From an uncultured Porphyromonadaceae bacterium (GTDB lineage Bacteria > Bacteroidota > Bacteroidia > Bacteroidales > Muribaculaceae): a stretch of 43,304 nucleotides of DNA. Positions 1-7,785 of the stretch are shown in pieces. Numbering within the stretch: position 1 is the stretch's first letter; each line of letters opens with the position of its first letter. The position numbers and the translations under genes are program-made. Where the stretch lies: assembly GCA_947573485.1 (NCBI GenBank), contig CANPGB010000028.1, positions 1 through 43,304 of the forward strand, given 5' to 3'. Below the pieces are notes generated by a model. It saw nothing but the letters and a program-made list of their open reading frames with translations. It was not told where the DNA came from and did no database searches.

Positions 1-83
1 ATTAAGCCACCGACCGACATTCACACCGTTGCTCGCTTCGTTTTTATGCCCGTACGTAAAAAACTACAGTCACACATCACAAT

Positions 84-1940
84 ATGCGCAAACTCTTTTT
101 TACGCTCTGTTTCTGCTCTTTTTTCCAAGGCATTGGCGCCACAGAGGCGCCCGACACGACCTCCAACATGCTCAGCGAGGTAGTGGTCACAGGCTCCAAC
201 GCCGCCGTGGAGGCACGTCTGCTGCCCTACACGGTGTCGGTAGTGAGCGGCAAGGAACTTGCATGCGCGGGTTCATCGCAACTGCTTTCTGTAATCTCAG
301 GCCGTGTGCCGAGCCTCTTTGTCACCGAACGCAGCATCTTCGGCTTCGGAGTGTCGAGTAACGGCGGCTCGGGTCACATAAAGATGCGAGGCGTGGGCGG
401 CGACCGCGCGAGCGCCGTGCTCATGATGCTCGACGGACAACCCCAGTTCGCAGGCATATACTCGCACCATGTGGCCGACTTCTACAGCAAAGACTACGTT
501 GAGCGCGTGGAGGTGCTCCGCGGCCCGGCTTCGGTGCTCTACGGCTCCAACGCCATGGCCGGAACTATCAATGTAATAACCCGCAAAGTGAAAGACAACG
601 GTGTGCACGGCTCTCTCACAACACAGTACGGCTCGTTCAACACCTGGCAGACAACCCTCTCGGGCACAGCCCGCTACGGTGCCTTCGATGCCCTTGCCTC
701 GGTGTCTTACGACCGCACCGACGGCAATATCAAAGGCCTCGACTTCAAGCGGTGGAGCGGCTATGCCAAAGCCGGATACGACTTCGGGAATGGTTGGAAA
801 GCATATGCCGACTACACTTTAATGAATTTCCGTGCCCACGACCCCGTGTACCCTACCCTCGCCGACCCCGCCTCGACCGATGTTTACTACCAGAACATCA
901 CCCGTGGCGAGACCTCGCTCGTTATCAGCGATAACTACCGCACCACCGACGGTGCCGCACGCGTATACTACAGCTACGGCAACCATTACATCGACGACCC
1001 TCGCCACTTCCACAGCTTCGACGACCGCTTCGGCGTGCTACTGTATCAGAACTTAAGGCCATGGAGCGGCGCCGAGGTGACAGCCGGTTTCGACTTCGCT
1101 ACCTACAGGGGCGAGATACCCATGTCGGGCGGAAATCCTGCCGGCGACGGCAACCTCGGAGCCTTCACACCTAAAAGCATCACCGAATACTCGCCCTACA
1201 TTACCTACTCCCAGATTATTCCGGGTAACATACTCGTGCTCAACGGAGGTGTGCGTATGGCCAACTCCGACAAGTTCGGGACCCATTGGGTGCCTCAGGC
1301 CGGTTTCTCCTTGAATTTCCCCGGCAATTACACACTCAAGGCCTCGGCATCATCGGGCTACCGAAACCCCTCGTTCCGCGAGCTATATCTCTACCGCATG
1401 GCAAACCCCGACCTCAAGCCGGAAGAGATGTGGAATTACGAGGTGTCGGTATCGCATGCTTTCGACTTCGGTCTCTCGCTGAACGTCACAGGCTACTTTG
1501 CCCGCGGCACAAACATGATTCAGACTCTCGACATGCTCAACGTTAACACCGGCAGCTTCATAAACAAAGGAATCGAGGCCGCCGCCCGCTGGCAGATAAT
1601 ACCCGTGCTCGGGGTCAACGCAAGTTACAGCTACCTTTATACATCGCTCGACAATCTCACAGGGGCACCGCGCAACCAGTATTTTATCGGCGCCGACTGG
1701 CAGGCCTCCGAGAGCTTCAACCTCGCTGCCGAGCTTAAAGGCGTGGGCGGCCTCTTTGTGAGCGAAGGCATAGCGCGGCAGAACTATGCGCTCGTCAATG
1801 CCAAAGCTACAATCACTCTCTCGCCCGAGGTATCGCTCTTTGTGCGCCTCGATAACATTGCCGGAGCGCGATATATGATAAACCGAGGCTACGACATGCC
1901 CGGGCTCACCGGCTTCGGAGGAATAAAGATAAACCTGTAA
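84..1940 (+). CDS. TonB-dependent outer membrane receptor
   Basis: 618-residue outer membrane receptor of the compact BtuB/FepA-like class. It would import a scarce ligand across the outer membrane using TonB energy. After a signal peptide (about residues 1-19) there is no carboxypeptidase-like extension, so it is not a SusC protein. The TonB box region (SEVVVTG, about 31-37) leads into a plug domain with the typical VERVEVLRGPASVLYGSNAMAG stretch near residues 140-160. A beta-barrel with alternating aromatic strands follows, including the FREL/NPDLKPEE signature near 430-450, and the protein ends in a hydrophobic NL. A His/Asp-rich stretch (HYIDDPRHFHSFDD, near 295-310) suggests a metal or metal-complex ligand, but this is weak. 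The DUF362 lipoprotein gene follows after 14 bp and is probably cotranscribed. I saw no clear cobalamin riboswitch or consensus promoter in the 83 upstream bases. Family certain, ligand unknown. Confidence 0.93.
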   Translation: MRKLFFTLCFCSFFQGIGATEAPDTTSNMLSEVVVTGSNAAVEARLLPYTVSVVSGKELACAGSSQLLSVISGRVPSLFVTERSIFGFGVSSNGGSGHIKMRGVGGDRASAVLMMLDGQPQFAGIYSHHVADFYSKDYVERVEVLRGPASVLYGSNAMAGTINVITRKVKDNGVHGSLTTQYGSFNTWQTTLSGTARYGAFDALASVSYDRTDGNIKGLDFKRWSGYAKAGYDFGNGWKAYADYTLMNFRAHDPVYPTLADPASTDVYYQNITRGETSLVISDNYRTTDGAARVYYSYGNHYIDDPRHFHSFDDRFGVLLYQNLRPWSGAEVTAGFDFATYRGEIPMSGGNPAGDGNLGAFTPKSITEYSPYITYSQIIPGNILVLNGGVRMANSDKFGTHWVPQAGFSLNFPGNYTLKASASSGYRNPSFRELYLYRMANPDLKPEEMWNYEVSVSHAFDFGLSLNVTGYFARGTNMIQTLDMLNVNTGSFINKGIEAAARWQIIPVLGVNASYSYLYTSLDNLTGAPRNQYFIGADWQASESFNLAAELKGVGGLFVSEGIARQNYALVNAKATITLSPEVSLFVRLDNIAGARYMINRGYDMPGLTGFGGIKINL

Positions 1941-1954
1941 AACTATATATAACA

Positions 1955-2938
1955 ATGAAAAAAGTATTTTTGCCCCTCGCTGCCGCCACTCTCCTATTTA
2001 GCTCCTGCGGCTCTTCAACCAAGGCCGAAAGCGCAGCCGCGCAGCCCGACAGCGCCGATGTAGCCACCGTCTACTACATCCGCGACATCACTCCCGAGAA
2101 CCTCATGCGCATCTACAACGCCCTCGGACTCAAAGCCGAAGGCGAGAACGTGGCCGTGAAACTCTCGACGGGCGAGTCCAACAAATCGAACCACCTCGAC
2201 ACCACGCTCATCCGTCCGCTCGTGCAGGCGCTCGACGCCACTATCATTGAGTGCAACACAGCCTATGCAGGCAACCGCAACACCACCGAGGCTCACCGCA
2301 AAGCCGCAGAGGAACACGGATTTACTGCCATTGCCAAGGTCGACATCATGGATGCCGAAGGCGACACTATCCTGCCCCTCGAAGGCGGAAAGCACCTCAA
2401 ATACGACATCGTTGGCAAATCGTACCCCGACTACGACTTCACCGTGGTGCTCTCGCACTTCAAAGGCCACGCCATGGGCGGCTTCGGCGGTGCCCTCAAA
2501 AACATTTCGATAGGCATAGGCTCGTCGGCCGGCAAGACCTACATCCACACCGCAGGCAAAACAGCATGCGTTGACTCGCTCTGGCAGAACCTCCCCGAGC
2601 AGGACGATTTCCTCGAATCAATGGCCGAAGCTGCCAAGGCCGTGATTGACCACGCCGACGGCAAAATACTCTACATCAACGTTGCCAACAAGCTCTCTGT
2701 CGACTGTGACTGCGACGGCAACCCTGCCGCGCCCAAAATGGCCGACCTCGGAATCCTCGCCTCTCTCGACCCCGTGGCCCTCGACCGCGCATGCGTCGAC
2801 ATGGTATTCAACTCCACAGACCCCGGCAAAGACGACCTCATAGAGCGTATCAACTCGCGCCACGGCACACACATCCTCGAATACGCCGAAGAACTCGGCA
2901 TCGGCTCTCAAAAATACCGAATCGTAGAGCTGGATTGA
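1955..2938 (+). CDS. DUF362 domain lipoprotein
   Basis: 327-residue protein with a lipoprotein signal (lipobox LFSSC, Cys19), so it should be anchored in the periplasm or outer membrane. The body matches the DUF362 family. Recognisable parts are the substrate-like loop with NTAYAGNRNTTEAH (about 99-112), a central SHFKGHAMGGFGGALKN segment (about 168-184), and the family-typical DCDC cluster followed by DLGILASLDPVALDRA (about 250-275). DUF362 proteins are poorly understood; some are fused to ferredoxin domains, but no 4Fe-4S ferredoxin motif is present here beyond the DCDC cysteines. It sits 14 bp behind the TonB receptor, which suggests a shared role in handling the imported ligand. That role is inference. 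Confidence 0.85.
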   Translation: MKKVFLPLAAATLLFSSCGSSTKAESAAAQPDSADVATVYYIRDITPENLMRIYNALGLKAEGENVAVKLSTGESNKSNHLDTTLIRPLVQALDATIIECNTAYAGNRNTTEAHRKAAEEHGFTAIAKVDIMDAEGDTILPLEGGKHLKYDIVGKSYPDYDFTVVLSHFKGHAMGGFGGALKNISIGIGSSAGKTYIHTAGKTACVDSLWQNLPEQDDFLESMAEAAKAVIDHADGKILYINVANKLSVDCDCDGNPAAPKMADLGILASLDPVALDRACVDMVFNSTDPGKDDLIERINSRHGTHILEYAEELGIGSQKYRIVELD

Positions 2939-2970
2939 ACCGCCTGAGAGTTGATTTTTTCGAGAGAATA

Positions 2971-3002
2971 TTTGCTATAACAAACTATAATTCGTAACTT
3001 TG
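2971..3002 (+). promoter_or_regulatory. Bacteroidetes-type promoter for the GNAT pair
   Basis: TTTG at 2971-2974, a 20-bp spacer, then TAACTTTG at 2995-3002, an exact match to the Bacteroidetes sigma-ABfr consensus (TAnnTTTG). It lies 42 bp before the first ATG of the small upstream gene. Confidence 0.75.
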
Positions 3003-3044
3003 CGTTATCATAGTAAACAAAGCACAATATAATCTCGATAAAAG

Positions 3045-3230
3045 ATGATACCTTCTAATCCAAATCCACCCATGACCGCAAAAGAGGTCAAGGAATTCTG
3101 CATGGGGGTAGCACGCCGTCGCAGAGGTGAACTGACCTCGGCCGAACGGAAATACCGCGAGAGCCGCGAAAAAGTTTACCAAACAGTTCTTAGTCAAAAT
3201 GGCGGAAAGAACCCCCTTTTCAATTTCTGA
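3045..3230 (+). CDS. small basic protein upstream of and overlapping a GNAT (possible antitoxin)
   Basis: 61-residue protein I do not recognise. It is rich in Lys and Arg (ARRRRGELTSAERKYRESREK) and predicted mostly helical. A second ATG at 3072 (MTAKEVKEFC) gives a 52-residue form and is an equally plausible start. Its 3' end overlaps the start of the acetyltransferase gene by 32 bp, implying translational coupling. The arrangement (strong promoter, small charged protein, GNAT enzyme) resembles TacA-TacT type toxin-antitoxin modules. However, the known antitoxins there are ribbon-helix-helix (DUF1778) proteins, and no such fold is obvious here. Antitoxin function is inference. Confidence 0.6.
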   Translation: MIPSNPNPPMTAKEVKEFCMGVARRRRGELTSAERKYRESREKVYQTVLSQNGGKNPLFNF

Positions 3231-3756
3231 TATTGACTTTTCACCTCTGACGGAGAGCGACTATCCCTCGCTCTCCGATTTCTTTTGCGGCGTAGAGTGC
3301 CTGGACTCATTCATACATTCAGAATTACCCCTCTGCTCCAAATACAAGTATCTTATTCCTTATAAATGCGTTATAAGGAACCAAGCTGAGATTGCGGGTA
3401 TCTTCACCCTCGCAAACGATGTACTGTCATTGGAATTTGAAGACAAGGTTTCATTTCCCGACCTTTCTGCCGAGTATGCTGATATTTTCATGCGGCAGCC
3501 AACCTATCCGGCGATAAACATAGGGCATCTTGCTGTGCGACACGATTTGCAATCCCTTGGCTTTGGCAAATTTATTGTTGAATTTGTAGCTGCCACTTTT
3601 TCAAAATATAGAGTTGCAGGCTGTCAGTTTGTAACAGTCGATGCACTGAATAATCAACGAACCTTGCAATTTTACTGCGATAAACTCGGCTTTGAGTTTC
3701 AGACGCTTTCAGATTTGGGCAAACCTACTCGTCGCATGTATCTTGATATCATGTAA
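3199..3756 (+). CDS. GNAT family N-acetyltransferase (TacT-like, possible toxin)
   Basis: 185-residue acetyl-CoA-dependent N-acetyltransferase. The GNAT core is clear: beta-4 with INIGHLAVRHDLQSLGFG, in which Gln118-x-x-Gly-x-Gly (118-123) is the acetyl-CoA pyrophosphate loop; then helix 3; then beta-5 (CQFVTVDALNN) and the FYCDKLGF motif (about 158-165), whose Tyr is the usual general acid. The N-terminal half has an aromatic, Cys-rich face (FFCGVECLDSF). The layout matches aminoacyl-tRNA-acetylating GNAT toxins better than ribosomal RimI-type enzymes, but substrate cannot be read from sequence. Codon use is visibly more AT-rich than in the flanking genes, which suggests horizontal acquisition with the overlapping small gene. 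Confidence 0.8.
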   Translation: MAERTPFSISDIDFSPLTESDYPSLSDFFCGVECLDSFIHSELPLCSKYKYLIPYKCVIRNQAEIAGIFTLANDVLSLEFEDKVSFPDLSAEYADIFMRQPTYPAINIGHLAVRHDLQSLGFGKFIVEFVAATFSKYRVAGCQFVTVDALNNQRTLQFYCDKLGFEFQTLSDLGKPTRRMYLDIM

Positions 3757-3885
3757 TGAAAGGTAATATACCTCTTTATAATATTCTCGGCAAGCACTGC
3801 ATATTTTCCGAGCCATTAGTTATGGCGGATTGAAAAAAAATGAGTAATTTCGCGCTCTCAAACCGTAACACACCAGATTTGTACT

Positions 3886-5322
3886 ATGGGAGGTTTTATG
3901 GGAGTGGCATCCCGCAAGAAATGCCGCACCGACCTATACTACGGAGTTGACTACAACTCCCACCTTGGCACGCGCCGCGCAGGCATGGCCACCTACGACC
4001 CCGCTGCAAAACGTTTCTGCAGGGCAATACACAGTCTCGAACAGACCTATTTCCGCACCAAATTTGAAAAAGAGCTCGATAAATTCGAGGGCGAGAACGG
4101 CATAGGCGTAATCAGCGACACCGATCCGCAGCCTATCATCATAAACTCGCACTTAGGCAAGTTCGCAATAGTTACCGTTGCCTACATCACCAACCTCGAC
4201 GAGCTTGAAAAAGAGCTGCTCGACGCCGGAGTACATTTCGGGGAGCTCAGCTCGGGCTGTACAAATCAGACTGAACTCATAGCACTCCTCATAAACCAAG
4301 GCAAGACTTTTGCCGAGGGTATCGAGAACGTATACGACAAAATCAAAGGCTCGGCCTCGATTCTGATTCTCACCCCCGACTCTATAATCGCCGCCCGCGA
4401 CCGCCTCGGGCGCACGCCCATAGCCCTGGGGCATAAAGAGGGCGCATATGCAGTGACCTCAGAGAGCACCGCTTTCGCAAACCTCGGCTACGAGCACGTG
4501 CGCGACCTCGGTCCCGGCGAGATACTCGAGATTACTGCCGACGGCACCAAGGTGCTCCGCGAGCCGGGCTGCGACATGCAGGTATGCTCTTTCCTGTGGG
4601 TATACTACGGTTTCCCCACCTCCACCTACGAGGGGCATAACGTAGAGGAGGCCCGCTTTAAATCGGGCTACGAAATGGGGCGGGCAGACACTACCGATGT
4701 CGACTGCGCCTGCGGTATACCGGACTCCGGCGTAGGCATGGCTCTTGGCTATGCCGCCGGTCACGGAGTGCCCTACCACCGTTGCATTTCGAAGTATACC
4801 CCCACTTGGCCCCGCAGCTTCACCCCCAGCAACCAGGCTCTGCGCAGCCTTGTGGCAAAGATGAAGCTCGTGCCTAACCGCGCTATGCTCACCGGCAAAC
4901 GCGCTCTCTTCTGCGACGACTCTATTGTCCGCGGCACTCAGCTCAACGACAACGTGGCAGAGCTTTATGCCAACGGCGCCAAGGAAGTGCACATGCGCAT
5001 AGCATGCCCGCCCCTTATCTACGGCTGCCGCTACCTGGGCTTCACCTCATCGAAGAGCGATATGGAACTTCTCACACGCCGGATTATAGAGGAAATAGAG
5101 GGCGACCCCGAAAAGAATCTCGAGCTCTATGCCACCACGGGCACGCCTCAGTATGAGCTTCTCGTTGAGAAAATACGCGAGCGCTTCGGTCTTACTTCTC
5201 TGAAGTTCAATCCGCTCGAGACCCTCATTGCTTCTATAGGGCTGCCCAAATGCAAGGTGTGCACGCACTGCTTCGACGGCTCAAGCCGCTTCGGTGCTAA
5301 AGAGGAGGCAACTGCAGAATAG
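3886..5322 (+). CDS. amidophosphoribosyltransferase-like protein lacking the N-terminal catalytic Cys
   Basis: 478-residue protein with the two-domain architecture of PurF, which transfers ammonia from glutamine to PRPP at the start of purine synthesis. The N-terminal class II glutaminase fold is present (SHLGTRRAGMATY about 25-37; NSHLGKFAIVTVAYITN about 87-103). So is the phosphoribosyltransferase PRPP loop FCDDSIVRGT (342-351). The C-terminus has a CKVCTHCFDG cysteine cluster. Canonical PurF begins MCG, with the Cys becoming the N-terminal nucleophile. Here the sequence begins MGGFMGV, so that position is Gly. The next possible start (Met5) does not restore it. Either the enzyme uses free ammonia or it has another role. 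The gene overlaps the convergent nicotinate phosphoribosyltransferase gene, another PRPP user, by 26 bp. A near-consensus box TAATTTCG lies at 3845-3852. Confidence 0.85.
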   Translation: MGGFMGVASRKKCRTDLYYGVDYNSHLGTRRAGMATYDPAAKRFCRAIHSLEQTYFRTKFEKELDKFEGENGIGVISDTDPQPIIINSHLGKFAIVTVAYITNLDELEKELLDAGVHFGELSSGCTNQTELIALLINQGKTFAEGIENVYDKIKGSASILILTPDSIIAARDRLGRTPIALGHKEGAYAVTSESTAFANLGYEHVRDLGPGEILEITADGTKVLREPGCDMQVCSFLWVYYGFPTSTYEGHNVEEARFKSGYEMGRADTTDVDCACGIPDSGVGMALGYAAGHGVPYHRCISKYTPTWPRSFTPSNQALRSLVAKMKLVPNRAMLTGKRALFCDDSIVRGTQLNDNVAELYANGAKEVHMRIACPPLIYGCRYLGFTSSKSDMELLTRRIIEEIEGDPEKNLELYATTGTPQYELLVEKIRERFGLTSLKFNPLETLIASIGLPKCKVCTHCFDGSSRFGAKEEATAE

Positions 5323-6505
5323 TGCGGAAACGATCTACAGTATCGCGTGCGCCGGAATATTTGCCTTCATCCTCGCTCAACTTGCACGTAGGGCAATAAA
5401 AGGGCCACGACTCGGTGATTTTTACCGCCGTGAGTTTTATAACGATATTGCGGGGGCGAATCCCTGCAAAATCGTTGGTGAAATGTGTGCCTATGCCATA
5501 GAACGGGCGGCATTTGCCCTCGGCGTAGGCCTGCAGCTCTATAGCGCGGTCAACATTGAGAGCGTTGCTGAACACTATCTGCTTGGTGAGAGGGTCGATA
5601 TTGAGTGAGCGGTATTTTGCCACAATCCTGTCGAGTTGCTCGCGGTTATCGCCACTGTCGACCCTCAGTCCTCTGAACATATTGGCGAAGTCCTCCGAGA
5701 AGTTAAGACTGAAAATTCGCCAGCCGTAGGTATCGTAGAGGAAAGTTCCGAGCGCCCCGCGGTAGGTGTGCGCCCACTTTGTCATTGCAATATGGTTTGC
5801 CATAAGCGGGCCATACATGCCTGCTATCGCGCAGATAAACTCGTGAGCCATGGTTCCGACAGGTGTAAGGTCGTATTTCATGGCGAAATAAACATTGCTC
5901 GTGCCCTTGAAACGACCCGGCCCGGGGTTTGCCACAGTGCAGTCGCGCATGGCACGCACTGCGGTATCCTGTGCCTCGAACGACGCCCTGCGCCGCGTGC
6001 CCATGTCGCAGAACTCGCAGCCTGCCGCAATCATGCGGGCGGCCTTGGTGTACGACCGCGTATAGTAATCGCCATAATCGAGCATGCGCTCACTGCCCGT
6101 AACCATATAATATAGCTCCGAGATTATAGCCAGCACCTTCACTTCGAGCAGTATGGTCTCGCTCCAGTTTCCCTCGAATACCACACTGAGGTGCCCGGCC
6201 TCGTCCTGGCTCACTGTTACCCAACGGCGGTCGTAACGGAATCCTTTGAGATAGCTGAAAAACCACTGCGGAATATAATTGCAACGTCGGCGCATGAAAG
6301 CAATCTCCTCGTCGGTAATCGTCACATTCTCGAGCATGGCAATCTGCTCGCGCAGCAGGTCAGCAAAGCCGGGCGGGTACTCGGTATTGTCGCGGTCGTT
6401 AAACTCATACTTCACACGGGTGCGCGGATAATTCTCAATCACGGCACAGCACATTGTGAACTTATAGAGGTCGTCGTCGGTAAAGCGGGTTATTATCTGT
6501 CGCAT
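5297..6505 (-). CDS. pncB: nicotinate phosphoribosyltransferase
   Basis: 402-residue enzyme of NAD salvage that joins nicotinate to PRPP, with ATP hydrolysis, to give nicotinate mononucleotide in the cytoplasm. Family landmarks are the N-terminal DDLYKFTMCCAV segment, GTSNVYFAMKYDLTPVGTMAHEF near the middle (with the catalytic-loop His), the DSGD motif, VFSNALNVDRA and the C-terminal GIGTHFTNDFAG. The Met at 6505 was chosen because family members start with a short lead before TDDDLYKF; the longer frame to 6592 adds an unrelated 29 residues. The stop codon lies inside the 3' end of the convergent PurF-like gene. No consensus promoter was found in the 248 bp upstream. Confidence 0.92.
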   Translation of the reverse strand: MRQIITRFTDDDLYKFTMCCAVIENYPRTRVKYEFNDRDNTEYPPGFADLLREQIAMLENVTITDEEIAFMRRRCNYIPQWFFSYLKGFRYDRRWVTVSQDEAGHLSVVFEGNWSETILLEVKVLAIISELYYMVTGSERMLDYGDYYTRSYTKAARMIAAGCEFCDMGTRRRASFEAQDTAVRAMRDCTVANPGPGRFKGTSNVYFAMKYDLTPVGTMAHEFICAIAGMYGPLMANHIAMTKWAHTYRGALGTFLYDTYGWRIFSLNFSEDFANMFRGLRVDSGDNREQLDRIVAKYRSLNIDPLTKQIVFSNALNVDRAIELQAYAEGKCRPFYGIGTHFTNDFAGIRPRNIVIKLTAVKITESWPFYCPTCKLSEDEGKYSGARDTVDRFRTILQLPPL

Positions 6506-6691
6506 ATAATAGGGCCATATATATATTTGAATTAATAACAAAAAAAGTGGCTGATAGTTGCGAAATCTCTTTCTGTTTCCGCTCTCACGCACTATGGCTG
6601 CGACTACTTAAATCGCAGTTATCTCAAATCGTTACAATCTTATTTACAAGGCATTAACATCATATATCATCTACTTTTTATTTACATAGTA

Positions 6692-6722
6692 TTGCCACCG
6701 AGCACTATGTTTCATAATTTTG
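6692..6722 (+). promoter_or_regulatory. Bacteroidetes-type promoter
   Basis: TTG at 6692-6694, a 20-bp spacer and TAATTTTG at 6715-6722, 31 bp before the start codon of the SusF-like gene. Both boxes and the spacing match the consensus. Confidence 0.75.
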
Positions 6723-6753
6723 CTGTCACTAATAACCTAAACCAACAATCTCT

Positions 6754-7638
6754 ATGAAGAAACTTCTACTCAACACAGTTATTGCAGGCGCACTCCTCTG
6801 CAGCGCACCCGCAGCCACAGCAGGATGCCTCTGGATTATGGGCGACGCAACACCTTACGGCTGGTCGCTCGACGATGCCACCGCACTCCTCTCCGAACCA
6901 AGCACTCCCGACATCTACACCGGCACTATCTACCTCAAGGCCGACCAGGATTTCAAGTTCCTCACCACTACCGACTGGGGCAACCTCGAATACGGTGCTA
7001 AAGAAGGAGCCACTCTCACCGACGGTAAAATAGAACTCGCCTCGGGCATCGAAGACAGCGGCTACGCCAAAATCAAAGTATCTGAAAGCGCCAACTACCT
7101 CCTCACCGTCGACCTCGCCGACCTCACGGCAACCATTACCAAATCGGCCTATCAGGACAGCGAAATCAAGCTCTGCTCGCTCTTCATTGTAGGAGATCCC
7201 ACCGAAGGCGGCTGGAGCGTTGACAACGGCACTCCCCTCTACCAGAATCCCGAAGCTCCCTATTGCTATGGCGCAACCAAGCTCGCCCTCAAAGAAGGCA
7301 CTTTCAAAATCGCCACAGTAATCAAAGGCGGCGGCACATGGGACAACAAGTACTGGTATTTCCGCGATGCCGACGATGCCAACAAAATGGTTCTCAACCA
7401 GGACGGCGACATCCAGTGGCGCATTGAGAAAGCCGGCAACTACAACATCGAGACCAATCTCAACACCCTCGCAATATCTATCACCGAGGATACCAGCACA
7501 GGCGTAGACGCCATCGAGGCCGAAACCGCAGAAACTCCCGTTTACTACAACCTCAGCGGCGTACGCGTTGAGAACCCTGCACACGGCTTCTACATCTGCC
7601 GTCAGGGCAAGCGCGCCACAAAGGTATTTATCGACTGA
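6754..7638 (+). CDS. secreted protein with two SusE/SusF-like domains
   Basis: 294-residue exported protein: a signal peptide (about 1-23, cut near ATA|GC), then two tandem repeats of roughly 110 residues. They start LWIMGDATPYGWSLDDA (about 26) and LFIVGDPTEGGWSVDNG (about 147). These are the beta-sandwich units found in SusE/SusF starch-binding lipoproteins, whose aromatic residues (Trp in GWS, WYF) contact glycans. The last 35 residues (YYNLSGVRV, then GFYICRQGKRATKVFI) form the short C-terminal motif common on secreted Bacteroidales proteins and resembling a type IX secretion or sorting signal. No SusC/SusD partner is nearby, so the protein is an orphan. It is expressed as a single gene between a consensus promoter and a strong terminator. 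Glycan binding is inferred from the fold. Confidence 0.8.
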   Translation: MKKLLLNTVIAGALLCSAPAATAGCLWIMGDATPYGWSLDDATALLSEPSTPDIYTGTIYLKADQDFKFLTTTDWGNLEYGAKEGATLTDGKIELASGIEDSGYAKIKVSESANYLLTVDLADLTATITKSAYQDSEIKLCSLFIVGDPTEGGWSVDNGTPLYQNPEAPYCYGATKLALKEGTFKIATVIKGGGTWDNKYWYFRDADDANKMVLNQDGDIQWRIEKAGNYNIETNLNTLAISITEDTSTGVDAIEAETAETPVYYNLSGVRVENPAHGFYICRQGKRATKVFID

Positions 7639-7680
7639 TACCCAAAGCCACGGGCTTCCAATAGTTAGTTATCTATTTAA

Positions 7681-7718
7681 AATACCGCAGCTTACCACAA
7701 GGCTGCGGTATTTTTTCT
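7681..7718 (+). terminator. rho-independent terminator
   Basis: Perfect 11-bp stem AATACCGCAGC (7681-7691) and GCTGCGGTATT (7702-7712) around a 10-base loop, continuing into a run of T. Ends the SusF-like gene. Confidence 0.9.
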
Positions 7719-7760
7719 GCATATATTTTGGCAATGCGTACATCATAAAGGATTATTTGG

Positions 7761-7768
7761 TAATTTTG
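7761..7768 (+). promoter_or_regulatory. putative -7 box for the Bcr/CflA exporter
   Basis: TAATTTTG exactly matches the Bacteroidetes -7 consensus, 17 bp before the ATG. No TTTG lies at the ideal 20-bp distance upstream, so the -33 box is weak. Confidence 0.5.
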
Positions 7769-7785
7769 CAAAAAATTTCACAGTC

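Noticed and set aside
1-83. Cobalamin riboswitch upstream of the TonB receptor
   Set aside because: A BtuB-like receptor made this plausible, but the B12-box core and flanking conserved elements are not visible in the 83 bases available.
3757-3830. Short hairpins (AGGTA-ATA-TACCT, CTCGG...CCGAG) after the GNAT gene
   Set aside because: Stems of only 5 bp without a clear T run are too weak to call a terminator.
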